Source: Hymenopus coronatus
Lineage: Eukaryota; Arthropoda; Insecta; Mantodea; Hymenopodidae
Assembly (NCBI GenBank): GCA_030762935.1
Contig: CM060883.1
Span: forward strand, 52,846,001 to 52,910,000
Direction of reading: 5' to 3'
Length of the DNA stretch: 64,000 bases
A program made the position numbers and the translations under genes. Numbering within the stretch: the stretch's first letter is position 1; every line of letters begins with the position of its first letter. Positions 44,173 through 56,820 of the stretch are shown piece by piece. Under the pieces are notes generated by a model, which saw nothing but the letters and a program-made list of their open reading frames with translations, searched no databases and had not been told where the DNA came from.

Positions 44173-44885
44173 CGGATATTTTTATAAGCTTAACATCCTT
44201 AAACCAGGTTGTCAAGTGGTTAATTGGTTTTTGGAAATAACTAATGCTGAAGGATAATTAATGCATTTTTTGTTGATTTAGAGAAAGCCTATGATTCCGT
44301 CCCACTAGATAATTTATCGAAGTATTAAATAATAAAGCATAAAATAAAGTTATTGTAAATGTCAAAGCTAAATTATTATGAAAAGGCAACCTCTAGGATA
44401 GAGATCAGGAGGAATATTTCTGAAGAATTTCTAGTTACAAAAGGTTTACGTAAATGATGCAATTTATCCCCCATCATTTTTATAATATACATACAAAATG
44501 CTTTACAAAATTCGAAGAAGAATATAAAGGCGTGGGAAGAGTTATTGGAAATTCGACATTTATACATTATTTGCAGATGGCCGGTTGGTTATAGAATAGG
44601 TTTATGACATGGAATACATGAATAGAAAACTTATACAGACATAATAAATTGGGATTAAAAATAAATTTGAAGAAAACTCTTGTGGTGAAGAAATGAAAGA
44701 TTTGATTTGGCACATGGAATGGGCTGTGTCAAAGAACGCGAGGATTGTGGATATCAGGGGTAAAAATTAATTTAACCTATAGACAGGAGAGTGACAAAAT
44801 ATAGAATCCAGAAATTATATTGGCAATATCTATGTTAAGTTGTGTTTTGTGGAATACAATAACAGTGGAAAACAAAACTACAAAT

Positions 44886-45135
44886 GCCCGGCTGGATAGT
44901 GTGTTGGTATCGTGTCTGTTTCACAAATGACATATTGCGAGTTCGAGTCTCGCTTATGGTGAGTTACCCCGATAAGGTTTTCAGTTTCTTCCTTATCCTG
45001 AGAAGACGAAATGTCAAGTAGCCTTAAGCTTCATGGGCCCCGAGATCACGTAAGCTTCATTTCATCAACTTCATTCATCGTCCGATATGACCAACAAGGT
45101 TAAAGGATGTAAAGAAAGAAAGAAAAAAAGAAAGA
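44886..45135 (+). mobile_element. SINE-C, full copy with target duplication
   Basis: Perfect 12-bp duplication AAAACTACAAAT (44874-44885, 45136-45147). B-box GAGTTCGAGTCTC (44939-44951). The tail is a GAAA-rich run. Confidence 0.9.
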
Positions 45136-45318
45136 AAAACTACAAATCTACAAATATATGATTACCAATAAGAAAGTCGATAACATATGGGTCGGAAACG
45201 TAGCATTCAAGCACTAATCTGAGATTGAAGGCACTTTCACAGAAAGTAACATTTTGGGCGCTCCAATACACATAAAAATTGGAAAACATTCGGAACACAA
45301 TCATCAGACGAGAGAGGA

Positions 45319-45602
45319 AATGGAAATGGGAGTTTTATTTATGGATGGTCTTAACGGCTGTGGTTCTCGGCGTCCCATTCTATACTGGGCGTGAAATACC
45401 GCTTAATTTTGCTCAGAGACCTCTTATCGGGTTTGAGGTTCTTTTACGTGTCGTAAATCTACGACAAGGGACCAACAGCTTTACTTCCCTTCCGAAGGAA
45501 GCCATGCTAAGGATTTTTACGCCCGAAAAACTCCATCGCCCACCCCGGGTTTAAACCCGCGACCTTTGGTATATGAAGTTAGCCATTACAACACAGAAGT
45601 CG
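45319..45602 (-). mobile_element. SINE-B copy inside an RT relic
   Basis: Nearly full. The minus-strand head ends in the CGGGTTTAAACCCGCGACC region and the body has CCTTCCGAAGGAAGCC. Confidence 0.8.
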
Positions 45603-46072
45603 ATATTAGACTAGAGATTAAAGACCGGGATCATTATTAGACTTTGTGAACTAACAACTAGAACGGTATAGTCACGTACTATAATGCCAAAAACAAGATT
45701 ACTTAGACCGATTTTAGACTTTATTCCATCAGGGAGAGAAAATAGGGGTAGGGCAAGAAAGACCTGGGTGGACAATATAATAAGTGACATGAGTTGGATT
45801 AGCAACCAAGAGAAGAATGGAGAAAGAAGATAAGCGTATGAACACTTTGGATACAGGAATATGTGATTTACATAGTGACCCTGTTGTAATAAATATTCCA
45901 TTGATTGACGAATTCTTTAAAACAGGAAATCCAAGAAACGAAAAGTGCTAGTGTGGTACTTCTCAATTCCATTTAGTCCTCATGAAGCATATGACATTCA
46001 TAATACTTTAACAATATTTTATCCGTGGGCATAAAAATGTTTTTTTTAACATTTATTCGTTCACTATAGAAA

Positions 46073-46813
46073 ATCTGATGTGTTCCATTCACATGACTTT
46101 CTCTACATCGCTGCAGCAAATTATTGTTAAAAAGCATAATCTTCTACCTACTTTATGATAAACGAGATGAAAATTAACAGAAATTGTGTCAATTACTTGT
46201 TTCCTTGTATGTAGAAGGAAAATAAGGGAATACACTAGGCTAAAACGATAATCAAATCTTTTGAAAGCTAATTGCCATGTGGTTGAAATCAGTTTCTATG
46301 CAGGGGCAGCAGTTTCCAAGTTTCCGTGTGTGAAAAGTTTGTGTGCTTTAAATCTGAAACAAATAACTAGGAATATCTCGGAAATTGTCAATTCCACGAA
46401 AGAAAACCGTATATGGCAAATTGTGTGTTTTAACGTGATCTACATTTATGTGTAGTAAGTTTTTGTCTATCTCTTACGGTTTACCAGTTACACAAAATTC
46501 ATTCAGAATAAAGAGGTCTTTAGAGGCTATCCCCAGAAAATTCAAGATATACGTTTTATTTGCCATATAAATATATTTAATATACGGCATTTCAATCAAA
46601 ATCGTTAGTCATTTTTGAGAATATAAGCATTTTCGAAATTGTTTCCATGTAAAGGGTAGTTTGGGGTCGGGGGATGTTTCTCAAAATCTCCGTAACGCAT
46701 CCTTGGAAGATACTAAACTTAAGTAGCAAGTTTAGTATTTTACCGACTTTTCGTTTTTGAGTTAATGTTCACAGACACACGGGTATACACTCACGCAGAC
46801 CTTTTTCTACAAA

Positions 46814-46849
<36 letters not shown>

Positions 46850-46960
46850 TTACCTAAAACGTATATTTTTTACGAGATCTCAGTTTCCAATTTTTGGGTA
46901 AAATGCAATACCTACCTTCTATGAACACTAATTACATAGTACGTGTAGAGAAAGTAAAAA
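46073..46960 (+). repeat. Repeat R, full-length copy
   Basis: ATCTGATGTGTTCCATTCAC to GTAGAGAAAGTAAAAATG, with a 31-base T run (46818-46848) in the variable tract. Confidence 0.85.
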
Positions 46961-47491
46961 TGTGTGTTGTAGGATAAGCACACACAAAACAATTTTAGAT
47001 GCTGCAAATAAGGGCGTTTTCATGGCTCCTACAACTACTCCTCTGAATCGCTGTGGTGTTATAAAAGCTGCTGCTCTCTAAACACCTCAACAAAATCGTA
47101 CTCAAGGTCCTCTGACTCAAGCAGAACTATTTTTGAGAGTCGAAATATTGGAGCCAAATATAGCCATGTTGAAAGATACAGTTACACCAGGTAAGTATAT
47201 GGAAGACTCTGGCCAAGCTGTTTTAGTGTTTATGACCTCGGAGTGTTTAGAGAAGCAAATGAAAGAACGGTAAACATTTTGAAGTGTTTTAATCTTGTTA
47301 GTATGTAAAAGACAATTTTGTAAAAACACTGGGAGAGAACTTTGGTACCCTTGTAGTTATGTAGATTCGGAGAGGTTTATTTGAAATTGCTAGAATATTT
47401 TAACGGACAAAAAACCAATTTGAAAGAGCAAAATGCTCGTACGTGACAATGATTTCGTTTGTTTATTATCTTTATTTATAAATATATTACT

Positions 47492-47706
47492 TTTATTTAT
47501 GCACGCCCTTTAATTGTTATGATTCTCGCTGTCCTATTGTATATTGATCGTAAAAGAAACCCAATTTTTGAGATTCTTTTACGTATCGTATATATACTAC
47601 ATGGGGCAACCGGCTGTATTTCCCTTCCGAAAGAAGCCATAAGGAGTTTTACTCCCGAAAGAATACAATATCCTATGCGAGGTTTGAAGCCGCAACGTCG
47701 GGATCT
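47492..47706 (-). mobile_element. SINE-B, diverged copy
   Basis: TATTTATGCACGCCCTTTAA, CCCTTCCGAAAGAAGCC and GAGGTTTGAAGCCGCAAC keep the family order. Confidence 0.7.
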
Positions 47707-47802
47707 TTTGAAGGACAAATATGCTCAAGCGGACTTCTTAATAGGCCTGTTAAAATGTATAAATTAAGTTCAAATAAACTACTTTCTTATGAAAATAGCA
47801 CC

Positions 47803-48565
47803 CTTTTTACTTTCTGTATACGTACTATGTACATCATATATAGACAAGGTATTGCATTGCATCCAAAAATTCGATACCGAGCTTTCACCAGAAATACATG
47901 TTTTGAGACAACCTGAATCCAAAAACGAAAAGAGAGTTAACTACCAAACTTGGTATTTAAGTTCAGTGTCTTCCCAGGATGCGACAGGAAGATTTTCAAG
48001 AAAATACCCCCACCCTCAACTACCCTTTACATGGAAATTTTTACTTTCTCAAAAATGGCACTAACGATTTTGATTAAAATATCGTATATATTTACAATGA
48101 GAAACCGTATATCTTGAATTTTCTGCGAATAGCTTCTAAAGACATCTTTATTCTGGATGAATTTTGCGTAACTGGTAAACCGTAAGAGACAGACAAAAAC
48201 GTACTTCATAAAAAAAATGTAGAGCTCGTTAAAACACAAAACTTATGTTATATACATTTGTTTTTGAGATATTCCATGTTATTGGATTCAGTTTTAAAAT
48301 CCTTATACTTTTCTCATACAGCAATTTGTCAACTCCAGCTCATGCAAACAAAGGGACCTCAATCACATGGCAAACAGCTTTTAAAACATTTGACTAGCGG
48401 TTTAGTCTATTGTGCTTCCTTATTTCGCTTCTATTCAAAAGGAAGCAAGTAATAAGACCATTTTTGCTAATTTTATCTCGATTAGCATGAAGTAAACAGA
48501 AGAATAAGATTTTTAACAATTTGTTGAAGAGATTTAGAGAAAGTCATGTGAATGGAACATATCAC
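47803..48565 (-). repeat. Repeat R, full-length reversed copy
   Basis: TTTTTACTTTCTGTATACG to GAATGGAACATATCAC. The CA tract is nearly deleted. Confidence 0.85.
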
Positions 48566-49358
48566 ATTTTTTAATAAAAGTGGCATTACTTTTCCAGATG
48601 AAATAACTTCAATTTTAGCAGGTTCATACTAATGGGACACAGTACTACTCTTACACGTTTTCGGCAGGGCCGTTTAAAACAGTGGTCATCCCCACTGTGA
48701 GAGATGGACCAAAAGAAACGCATATTTTAAAATAAATAACCGCAGGATAATCGAATTTAAATCTCAACTTTTCTATTAGTTACGGTTTCTCCGAAGTAGT
48801 TGGCTTTTACAGACTTAATTTTACAAAACCAGAAAAGGAATTAAAAAACAGTTCCAGTTACGAAGGAAAAAGCAAATATTACAAACTTAAAGTGAAAACT
48901 AAAAAATATCAGTTACAGAACTGGGTTGTACAAAGATATCAATGCTACAAACAGAACGAAGAAAAAGAAAGAAACAAGAAAAGAAACATAAATCACATGC
49001 AGTGTTGCCGAGTTAACAAGTTTGCAATTACAGTGAATAAATTTACACGTTAATCTTCATTAGATATCATTTTAATCTGATTCTTATTGCGCAACCAATT
49101 ATAAGCGTTTCCAGACCCTGAAAAATTGTGATCCATAATTGCATCCTTGTAGTTTCAGTTGGTTGCGCAAGTAGTCTCCGATCCCATCTTCGGGTTCACT
49201 CTCGGCCAAGGGCGATAGATTTTTCGGGACGTAAAAGTCTTCTGTGCGGACCTCTTTATCAGTGGACAAACTTACGAAGCTCTAAGATACTATCGTTTTT
49301 AAACCCTATTATGAGCTTTCAAAGGAAACTAGGACAGATATAAATCTCTCTAAAAAAA

Positions 49359-50052
49359 TCTGATGTGTTCCATTCACATGACTTTCTCTACTTCTGTGTA
49401 ACAAATTATTGTTAATAAGCTTATTCTTCTATTAACTTCATGCCAATCGAGAAAACATTAGCAGAAATAGTCTCATTACTTGCTTCCTTGTAAGTAGAAG
49501 CGAAATATGGGAGTATCATAGGTTAAAGTGAAGTCAAAAGCTGGTGACTGAAGTTCCTTTGTTTGTATGGACACGAGTTGACAAATTCCTGTATGAGAAA
49601 AGTACAAGTTTTTTAAACCTGAAACGAAAAACAAGGAGTATCTCAAAACCGATCAACTACACGAAAAAAAATGTATATAACATAAATTGTGTGTTTTAAC
49701 GTGCTCTACATTTTTTGTGTGGCAAGTTTTGGTCCATCTCTTACGGTTTTGCAGTTATGCGAAATTCCGTAAAATTCATCCAGAATAAAGTAGTCTTCAG
49801 AGGCTATTCCCAGAAAATTCAAAACATACATTTTATTTGTGAGGTAAATATCTTTAATATACGTTATTTTAATCAAAATCGTTAGAGCCATTTTTAAGAG
49901 AGTCAAAATTTCCGAAAAAGTTCCATGTAAAGGGTAGTTGGGGATGGGGGGGGGGGATTTTCTTGAAAATCTTCGTATCGCATCCTTGGAAGATACCAAA
50001 GTTAAATACCAAGTTTGATATTTAACAGCCACTTCGTTTTTCAGATATGCTG

Positions 50053-50090
<38 letters not shown>

Positions 50091-50235
50091 CTTTTTCTAA
50101 AAATGCTGTTTTTGGATGTAGGGGGATCCAAAACATATATTTCCAGTGAAATCTCGGTATGAATTTTTGGGTGAAACACAATACCTTCTCTATCCCTATG
50201 TACATTGTACATACGGGGTTAGAGAAAGTAAAAAT
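49359..50235 (+). repeat. Repeat R, full-length copy
   Basis: ATCTGATGTGTTCCATTCAC to GTTAGAGAAAGTAAAAATT, with an AC tract at 50056-50085. Its reversed reading accounts for a 168-codon open frame at 49706-50212 that I do not treat as a gene. Confidence 0.85.
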
Positions 50236-50649
50236 TACATTTGTTTATTGCCTATAAAGTGGCATTGCTAATAAATATGAGATTATTTAAATTTATATAA
50301 GGAGGAAATTGAAAAATATTTATGACATGTTTTTATAACTCTTGGTAACTTTAGTGAGAAGGGTGGTACTCTTTTCTCGTTAACAAGTTGTTTAATGTTG
50401 GAAGAAAAGGCACTGACTACCTTTCTAATACATTTGTCCAGGTGCTCATCTGTTTCTGTATTTATATTTAATAAATTTCATGAAGGAAAAAGAAACTTAA
50501 CTCAGATATGTAGAGCTGAGTATAGTCTTCACTTTGAGACATCCTGGGTCAAATTCGGGTGTTTTTCTTTAGGAATAAGAAGTCAAATATTTTTAGAGTT
50601 TGAAGAAAAGGATTTTAAAGAAAACTAATTTTGAAAATCAATCAGTTCC

Positions 50650-51990
50650 AACTCCGCTGCAGCAATCTTCTTGAAAATTAAAATGCTCCATGACAAGTAC
50701 AGAATTCTTCAGCAGTAATCTCTATAAAACACGATTGTCAAAACGTTCAATAATTTAAATACTTTGAAATGTTGGAACTTTGTTGAATTGATTTCTCAAA
50801 TCTGAAAGAATTTCAACATATTGTTTATGATGTAAACAGGCGTTGAAGAGCCTTGTTTGTCAAGGGTTTGTTTCAAACAGGCAAAATGCTTATATTCAAT
50901 TTGGATGAGATTTGCCCCCACAGTTGCAGCTTTTTTGAGAATGAAGCAACATCTGAAATTGTTCCACCAGTATCTTTATCCTCACCTTGAAACTGTAAGT
51001 TAGGGATATTGAACTTTTCGGTGATGTCGGCGACGAAAGCAAAATCCTGCAGCCAAACCAGATCTTCTACTTCACGGAAGGCTTCGCCTCTTTCTTTCAA
51101 AAGTTTTAATAAGGCAGAAGCAATTCTTTAAAACACTGTAAAACCCTGATTCTACTAAGCCATAGAATTCCCGTAAGAAGCAGTAGATCAACATCCTGGA
51201 AATCTAGTTCATAAGTCAGTGCTCTAAACAAATGTGTCTGAATTGGATGCGCTCTTTGCTCACTACTTTTATGACTGTTTTCATTACAGTGTTGACACAA
51301 AACTTTCCACATTGTGACAGCTGGTGTATTATGTACACAATGGTAAGACAAAACTTTGGAAAGCTGTTGTCTCACAAGGCTATCCCTTCTCTCCAACTAC
51401 CATCGCAGGCACTCCATCATTTGTTAGACCCACCAACTTCTTTGCAGGAATATTTCAGGATTGATGGAATATTCAACTGCTAAAAATGTGTCCTGTGCTG
51501 TGTCCCATTGTGGTAAAATCTTAACCAGTTTCTCTTATTTCGAATTTATCAAAAACCATTCTTGCAAAAATTGCCAACTGAGCTGTATCATCTATATCAG
51601 TCGATTCGTTAAGTTGTAGGGGGAAATAGCGGTAGCGATCACGTCAGTTTTAAGTTGTGAAGTAACGACAGAACTCATAACCGCAATCCTCATTATTTTA
51701 TTTGCAGAAGGCTGACAAATTTAATAGCAGACATTATCTCAGTTTTATTTTTGAAACAATCAAGCAATGAATCTGCAGCTTCTAAAAAACAGTTCTATTA
51801 ATTCATCTTCTTCGAACAGTTTCTTATTCTGCGCAATAATTTTTGAAACAGCAATGAGTCTCAGTTGCTGCTCCAATTAATAATGGCTTTAAAAGAATTG
51901 TCTTCTGAGTATTAAGTATGAATTTTAGCTGCCTTACAGTTTCTTTCCTTAGCGCAGAATCCAGTGGGATTTTTTTTTCATTCATTTATA
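50650..51990 (-). pseudogene. Degenerate hAT-superfamily transposase (ZBED5/GTF2IRD2-like group)
   Basis: The clearest minus-strand peptide (50873-51100) contains EDLVWLQDFAFVADITEKFN, NLQFQGEDKD and KLQLWGQ. This matches the conserved 'WLxDLAFLxDITxxLNxLNLxLQGK' block of hAT-derived proteins. The next (51106-51396) has LFRALTYELDFQD and LWLSRIRVLQCFKEL, a decayed version of the VRWLSRGxVLxRFxEL block just upstream. Frames are broken by stops. The N-terminal zinc finger is not identifiable and the terminal repeats were not found. Orientation is the same as the host gene, but the stops argue against domestication. Confidence 0.8.
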
Positions 51991-52008
51991 TTGCCCCTTT
52001 AACAATGC

Positions 52009-52160
52009 CCCATGGCCGCGGTCGCCAAAGTGCCTAGGTGCTTCGTGGTGCAGGGAATCAAGGGTTCGAGTCCCAACATGCACATGGGTGTTTGTGTGTT
52101 TGTAAATGTGTATGTCTGTTTATATGCCAGTAAAAAGAAAGCTGTCAACAAAGGAAATGT
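52009..52160 (+). mobile_element. SINE-F, tRNA-derived
   Basis: CCATGGCCGCGGTCGCC, B-box GGTTCGAGTCC (52063-52073), and tail with GGGTGTTTGTGTGTTTGT. Confidence 0.75.
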
Positions 52161-52220
52161 AGGAAACTGGAGAGAACAAAACACGAAAAAAGAAAAACAG
52201 GTCAGGTCGGGTGTTTTGCA

Positions 52221-52521
52221 AAAATGGAAATGGCCTGTTATTTATGGACGTTCTTTAACTGCTTTGGTTCTCAGCGTCCCATTCTATATTGGGCGTGAAA
52301 GATCGCTTAATTTTGCTCAGAGGCCTCTCTTATCAGGCTTGAGGTTCTTTTACGTGCCGTAAATCTACGACACGGGACCCACGGCTTTACTTCCCTTCCG
52401 AAGGAAGCCATGCTAAGGATTTTTACGCCCGAAAAAATCCATCGTCCTCCGCCGGGTTTGAAACCGCGACCTTGGGTATATGAAGTTAGCATGGTAACCA
52501 TTACACCACGGAGGGCGACTA
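52221..52521 (-). mobile_element. SINE-B, full-length reference copy
   Basis: 301 bp with a perfect 12-bp duplication GGGTGTTTTGCA (52209-52220, 52522-52533). The minus-strand head GTCGCCCTCCGTGGTGTAAT is followed by B-box GGTTTCAAACC (52454-52464) and a tail ending in A-rich AAAATGGAAATGG. Confidence 0.9.
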
Positions 52522-52924
52522 GGGTGTTTTGCATTAGAAACAACTCGACTGTGGGTTCTTTTACGTTGAGTTTTTAATCCTTTATCTTTTTCACACGCAC
52601 ACACACACATATGCATGCACGCTTGATATATACATGAAAAATATAACATATACAATCTCACGTGTATTCAATGAACGAGGCTGACAATGTAGTGTAGTTA
52701 GTATTCTCGACTGTCCATGACAGTCGCGCGGGCGAAATAAACAGTTGTGTGCAGGGTAAAATCCCGTTTTCAAGTCATGTAGAGTTGGAGGGATTTTTTT
52801 TTTTTTGTTGTAAAATTAATGAAATCGTTGAGTATTATTTCCTTAAATGTTAATAATTAATTTTACTTAAAAATGAACAATGGCACAATGTTGGCAGTCG
52901 CAGATTACCTTATTTTTTGTAACC

Positions 52925-53010
52925 TAATACCATTTAACCAGGTTGGTAATATCGGACGATGAATGAATGAATGAATGAATGAATGAATGAAATTGGTGAA
53001 ATGATGATCA
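52925..53010 (-). mobile_element. SINE-C, 3' fragment
   Basis: ACCAGGTTGGTAATATCGGACG then an ATGA repeat of about 30 bp (52958-52991) and AATTGGTGAAATGATG, the reverse of the SINE-C end. The repeat has grown from the family's CATTCATC motif. Confidence 0.75.
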
Positions 53011-54065
53011 AACAAGCTCAGGGTCTTTGACATTCGGTACACCTAACTAAGAATGTAAACTAAGTGATATGACACAGACGAAAAGTCAAGTGAAGTTTTT
53101 TGTTTAGTAATAGTCATTGTAAAAATAAATATTTTTTATAAATATATTCAAAGATAATAATTATCTCAATAACAGCTGCATTAAATGGACTAAAAAATTA
53201 ATATTTATGCCATGTATGTATTTTAGTACTATAATGTGAAATATATACTTTGTATATGTAGTTTTGAAACTAATAATTGACAATTTAGAAAGACACTGAC
53301 AAAATTCTATGTAAATATTTGTTTTCAGAATGTAGATTTGACATTAAATTTGGACACAAGGATGTAAACACTGTACAGTGATATAGGCTGTAAAAACCAA
53401 GTGACATTTAAAGTTTAAGATGTTTATTATTGGTAATGAGAGAACTTTCATGTTGTATACTTGGTGTATTTAATTTTGTAGTTTCGACATGTTCTATTTT
53501 CAAGGCCTGCTTCGTCATCATGAACCTACAGAACGCAATCTAATCTAATCTGATTTGCACCTTGCCTACACGTAAACACTGGTATATACAGTATAATAAT
53601 TTGCATATCGGGTTTTATCCACGGAGAAAAATTCAGAATGAAGGAAATTACCATGTAATAGCTTTTATCGTGTTTATGGATAAACCCATTTAATAACAAT
53701 GGAGTTTAGAAGCATTTTAACGAGAGGCAGTTTTTCAAGAGTTTATTCCTCAGAAAAGGAAATGTGTTTCCAGTGTTTTTTTATAGTGAAGTAAATATCC
53801 ATGTAACAGGTTTTACGGAATGTGGTAAGCCGATTCTATGACAAGGAAATCAAGGAGCACTCCTGTAATGGTTGAACCTTAAATGGAGATGAGACGAAAA
53901 TTTAAACAAGTTTTCACAAGTTTCATGAGCAATAAAACCAACATTATAAATTCATGACTTCATTTAGGAAATGTCGGCCACCCTGCTACACCATTTGCCA
54001 AATCGTCTAAACAATTCAATTCGCTGTAAAATACAAATGCTTTTGAGCATTGAAAGAAAGGATTG
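53011..54065. other. AT-rich intron 2 sequence, no recognised feature
   Basis: Between the SINE-C fragment and the mariner fold-back. A TTTCGACATG-like motif near 53486 is the only notable word. Confidence 0.4.
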
Positions 54066-54067
54066 TA

Positions 54068-54759
54068 CGAGGGCTGTTTTTTTTTCAACCTCCGATATAA
54101 ATAAAAACAGTTCATAGAAAGCAATTAGTTTATTACTAAAAGTTTTGTACACTTATGGTTACTTTTCAACATAATCACCGAAAAGATTGAGACATTTATC
54201 GTACCTGTGCACAAGCTTTGCAATACCTACTTCAAAAAATCTTGCCGCCAATGATTTCAAATGAGCACTGACGTTGTTTTGAAAATCTTGGTTGGTTTGA
54301 AAGTGCTACCCTCCTAGCCACGTCTTCAGTTCAGGAAAAAGGTGAAAGTCGCTGGTTGCCAGGTCAGAACTGTACGGCGGATGATCTAAAATGTCCCATT
54401 GAAATTGTTCAAGGAACCGATGGGTTGTGCCAGCAGTGTGTGGACGAGTTGTCATGGATCAACAGAATTCCTCAAGTCAACATTCCTCTTTGTTTTGAAA
54501 CGTCCGCAACGTCGTAAAGTACGAAGACCTTCAAAACAACGCCAATGCTCATTTGAAATCATTGGCGGCACCACTTTTTGAAGCGGGTATTGCAAAGCTT
54601 GTGCACAGGTATTATAAATGTCTCAATCTTTTCGGTGATTATGTTGAAAAGTAACCATAAGTGTACAAAACTTTTAGTAATAAAATAATTGTTTTCTATG
54701 AACTTGTCTTTTATTTATAGCCTATCGGAGGTTGGGGAAGAAAGAAAAAAAGGTCCTCG
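54068..54759. mobile_element. Mariner fold-back: two transposase 3' ends in inverted orientation
   Basis: Flanked by TA (54066-54067, 54760-54761), with terminal repeats starting CGAGG and ending in AACCTCCGATA-type sequence. On the minus strand 54159-54470 encodes the mariner C-terminus (RPHTAGTTHRFLEQFQWDIL, DHPPYSSDL, DFHLFPELKTWLGG, then an in-frame stop and ...NLFGDYVEK). On the plus strand 54529-54654 encodes the last 41 residues again, ending NLFGDYVEK and TAA. The arms could fold on themselves. It is not functional: there are internal stops and the N-terminal half is missing. Confidence 0.85.
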
Positions 54760-55437
54760 TATTAGCTATCGATTAAATCCGTCTCCCATTGGTCCGATGA
54801 CTTCTTGAATATTGTCTACCGTCTATTATGCATGCAATTTTGATAGATTTTCAGCACGCAACTAAACTCTGAAATATCCTATCTTAAAATGTAACACAAA
54901 ACAGTTAAAATGAAGCTGCAAAACACCCTTAGACAAAACTTATAGTAATGAGGAAACAAAAATGAATGAAAATCTTATGTCAAATGCCCTGGGAAGATAT
55001 TTTGGAATTAATTTGAGTGGGATATGTACTGATCCAAGGCAGCTTATCTTGGCTAAAGCAACAACTGAAGTTAGATTTGACATAGTACAACGATGAAATT
55101 TTATTATTAAGCAATCGGAAGCTAAGAATGCATTAGAAATGTCAAAGGAATTATTTATGATGGAGACTTTGCGAATCGTTGAAAGAACCAAGAAGTCATT
55201 AGGACGTTGAATTAAGGCGAGACATTTATAAAATTTGGCCAAAAATTGTAAAAAATTAGAAACATTGTTTTGTTCTGCAATACAATTATATGAATTCTAA
55301 ACTTTGGCCACTTGGTGAACTTGAACTACCAATTAACTGAAGCTATAGCTGGGTAAGCGCATGATTAATAGGACTTCAACATTTGAACCTTACTGCAAAA
55401 AATAAAATACTCCAATTCTCTGATTTATAGGAATCCC

Positions 55438-55560
55438 GTTGACCTCCGTGGTCTACGGTACCATGCTAGCCTCTCGTTCTGGAGGTCGTGCGGTTTCAAA
55501 TCCAGTGGAGAGTAATGGACAATATACATTTGCCCGGTTCAACCTGAAAGGCGCATTTCA
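55438..55560 (+). mobile_element. SINE-B-like head with a different tail
   Basis: GACCTCCGTGGTCTACGGTACC and GGTTTCAAATCC match the SINE-B head, but the rest (TTTGCCCGGTTCAACCTG) does not. It abuts repeat R. Confidence 0.6.
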
Positions 55561-56465
55561 TTTTTACTTTCTCTAGCACGTATGGACACAATGTACATAG
55601 TAGCTAGAATAGGTATTGTAATGCATTCAAAAATTCGATGTCAAGATTTCACCGGAAATATAATTCGAGGTCCCCTTAGCACAAACAACTTTTTTTAGAA
55701 AAAGGTCTGGGTTTGTGCAGCATAGCTCAAAAACGAAAATACCGTTAAATATCAAGCTACCATGTTAAGTATTTTCCAAGGATACGACACAAAGATTTTC
55801 TAGAAAATCCCCCACCCCAAACTAACCTTTATACGGAACATTTTTTGAACATTTTGTTTTTCTCAAAAATGGCTCTGACGATTTTTTTTATTAAAATACC
55901 GTATATTAAAGATATTAACATGACAAATAAAATGTATATCTTGAATTTTATGGGAATAGCCTCTGAAGGCTCGCTCATTCTGGATACATTTTGCTTAAAT
56001 TTGTGTAACTGGTATACCGCAAGAAATAGAAAAAAAAAAAAAAAATAAAAACCTTACAGCACAAAAAAAATGTGTATCTCCTTAAAACACACGATTTATG
56101 TCATATACACTTTTGTTGCAGTGTTGGCCGTTTCCTATTTCATTATATTGCTTTCAATTTTAAGCCAAACTTTTCTCAAACGGTAGGCCATCCTTCTTTA
56201 GTCTGCCTGCTGTTAACCTATGCCTGGCAAGCAAAGAGAACGAATTTCAATTGTTTCACGCAGCGACCAGCTTTTAAAGGAAATTGACTATCGCTTTAGC
56301 CTAGTGTATTTCCTTACTTCCATACTGCTTACGAAGAAACAAGTAACACCAATTCTACTACTGTTTATCTCGGTTAGCATGGAGTAGACAAAAGAATAAT
56401 CTTTTGTAAGAACATTTTGTATGCGGAACAGTTAGAGAAAGTCATGTGAATGGAAGATATCAGAT
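55561..56465 (-). repeat. Repeat R, full-length reversed copy
   Basis: TTTTTACTTTCTCTAGCAC to GTCATGTGAATGGAAGATAT, with all core blocks. Confidence 0.85.
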
Positions 56466-56562
56466 TTTTAAATTGGCATTCAGCACAGCAGGGATGTGAA
56501 GCGGAAGATTAAAATGTGGATCCCAGTGATGAAATATGACGGCTGGTCGCTGATAAGTACTG

Positions 56563-56820
56563 TCGACCTCCGTAGTCTAGGGGCAATATGCTAGCCTCTG
56601 GTTCAAACCCGGCGGAGGGCGGTGGACTTTTTCGGGCGTAAAAATCCTTAGCATGGCTTCCTTTGGAAGGGATGTAGGTAAAGTCCTTGGAGCCATGTTG
56701 TAGATTTAAGTCGCGTAAAAAATGCCTCAAGCCTGATAAAGAGGCCTCTGAGCAAACTTAAGCCATCTATACACCCAACATAGAATGGGACGCTGAAAAC
56801 AGCAGCAGTTAATAAGTGTC
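56563..56820 (+). mobile_element. SINE-B, forward copy
   Basis: GACCTCCGTAGTCTAGGGGC, B-box GGTTCAAACCC (56600-56610), and body to AACAGCAGCAGTTAATAAG. Confidence 0.85.

Larger units (their letters stand above)
44230..45900 (+). pseudogene. Degenerate non-LTR reverse transcriptase with two SINEs inside
   Basis: Plus-strand fragments appear in order: FVDLEKAYDSVP (44260-44310), EEFLVTKGLR followed by LSP-like sequence (about 44420-44480), HYLFADG in place of the usual FADD (about 44565), then thumb-like sequence to 45310. The C-terminal block PKTRLLRPILDFIPSGRE plus RARKTWVDNI lies at 45690-45770. The last block is typical of endonuclease-RT proteins ending in a GRPRKTW motif. Stops are numerous. 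SINEs sit at 44886-45135 and 45319-45602. Confidence 0.75.

Noticed and set aside
49706..50212. 168-codon minus-strand open frame
   Set aside because: It is repeat R read backwards, with a CVCVCVCV run from the CA tract. The same peptides recur in other R copies.
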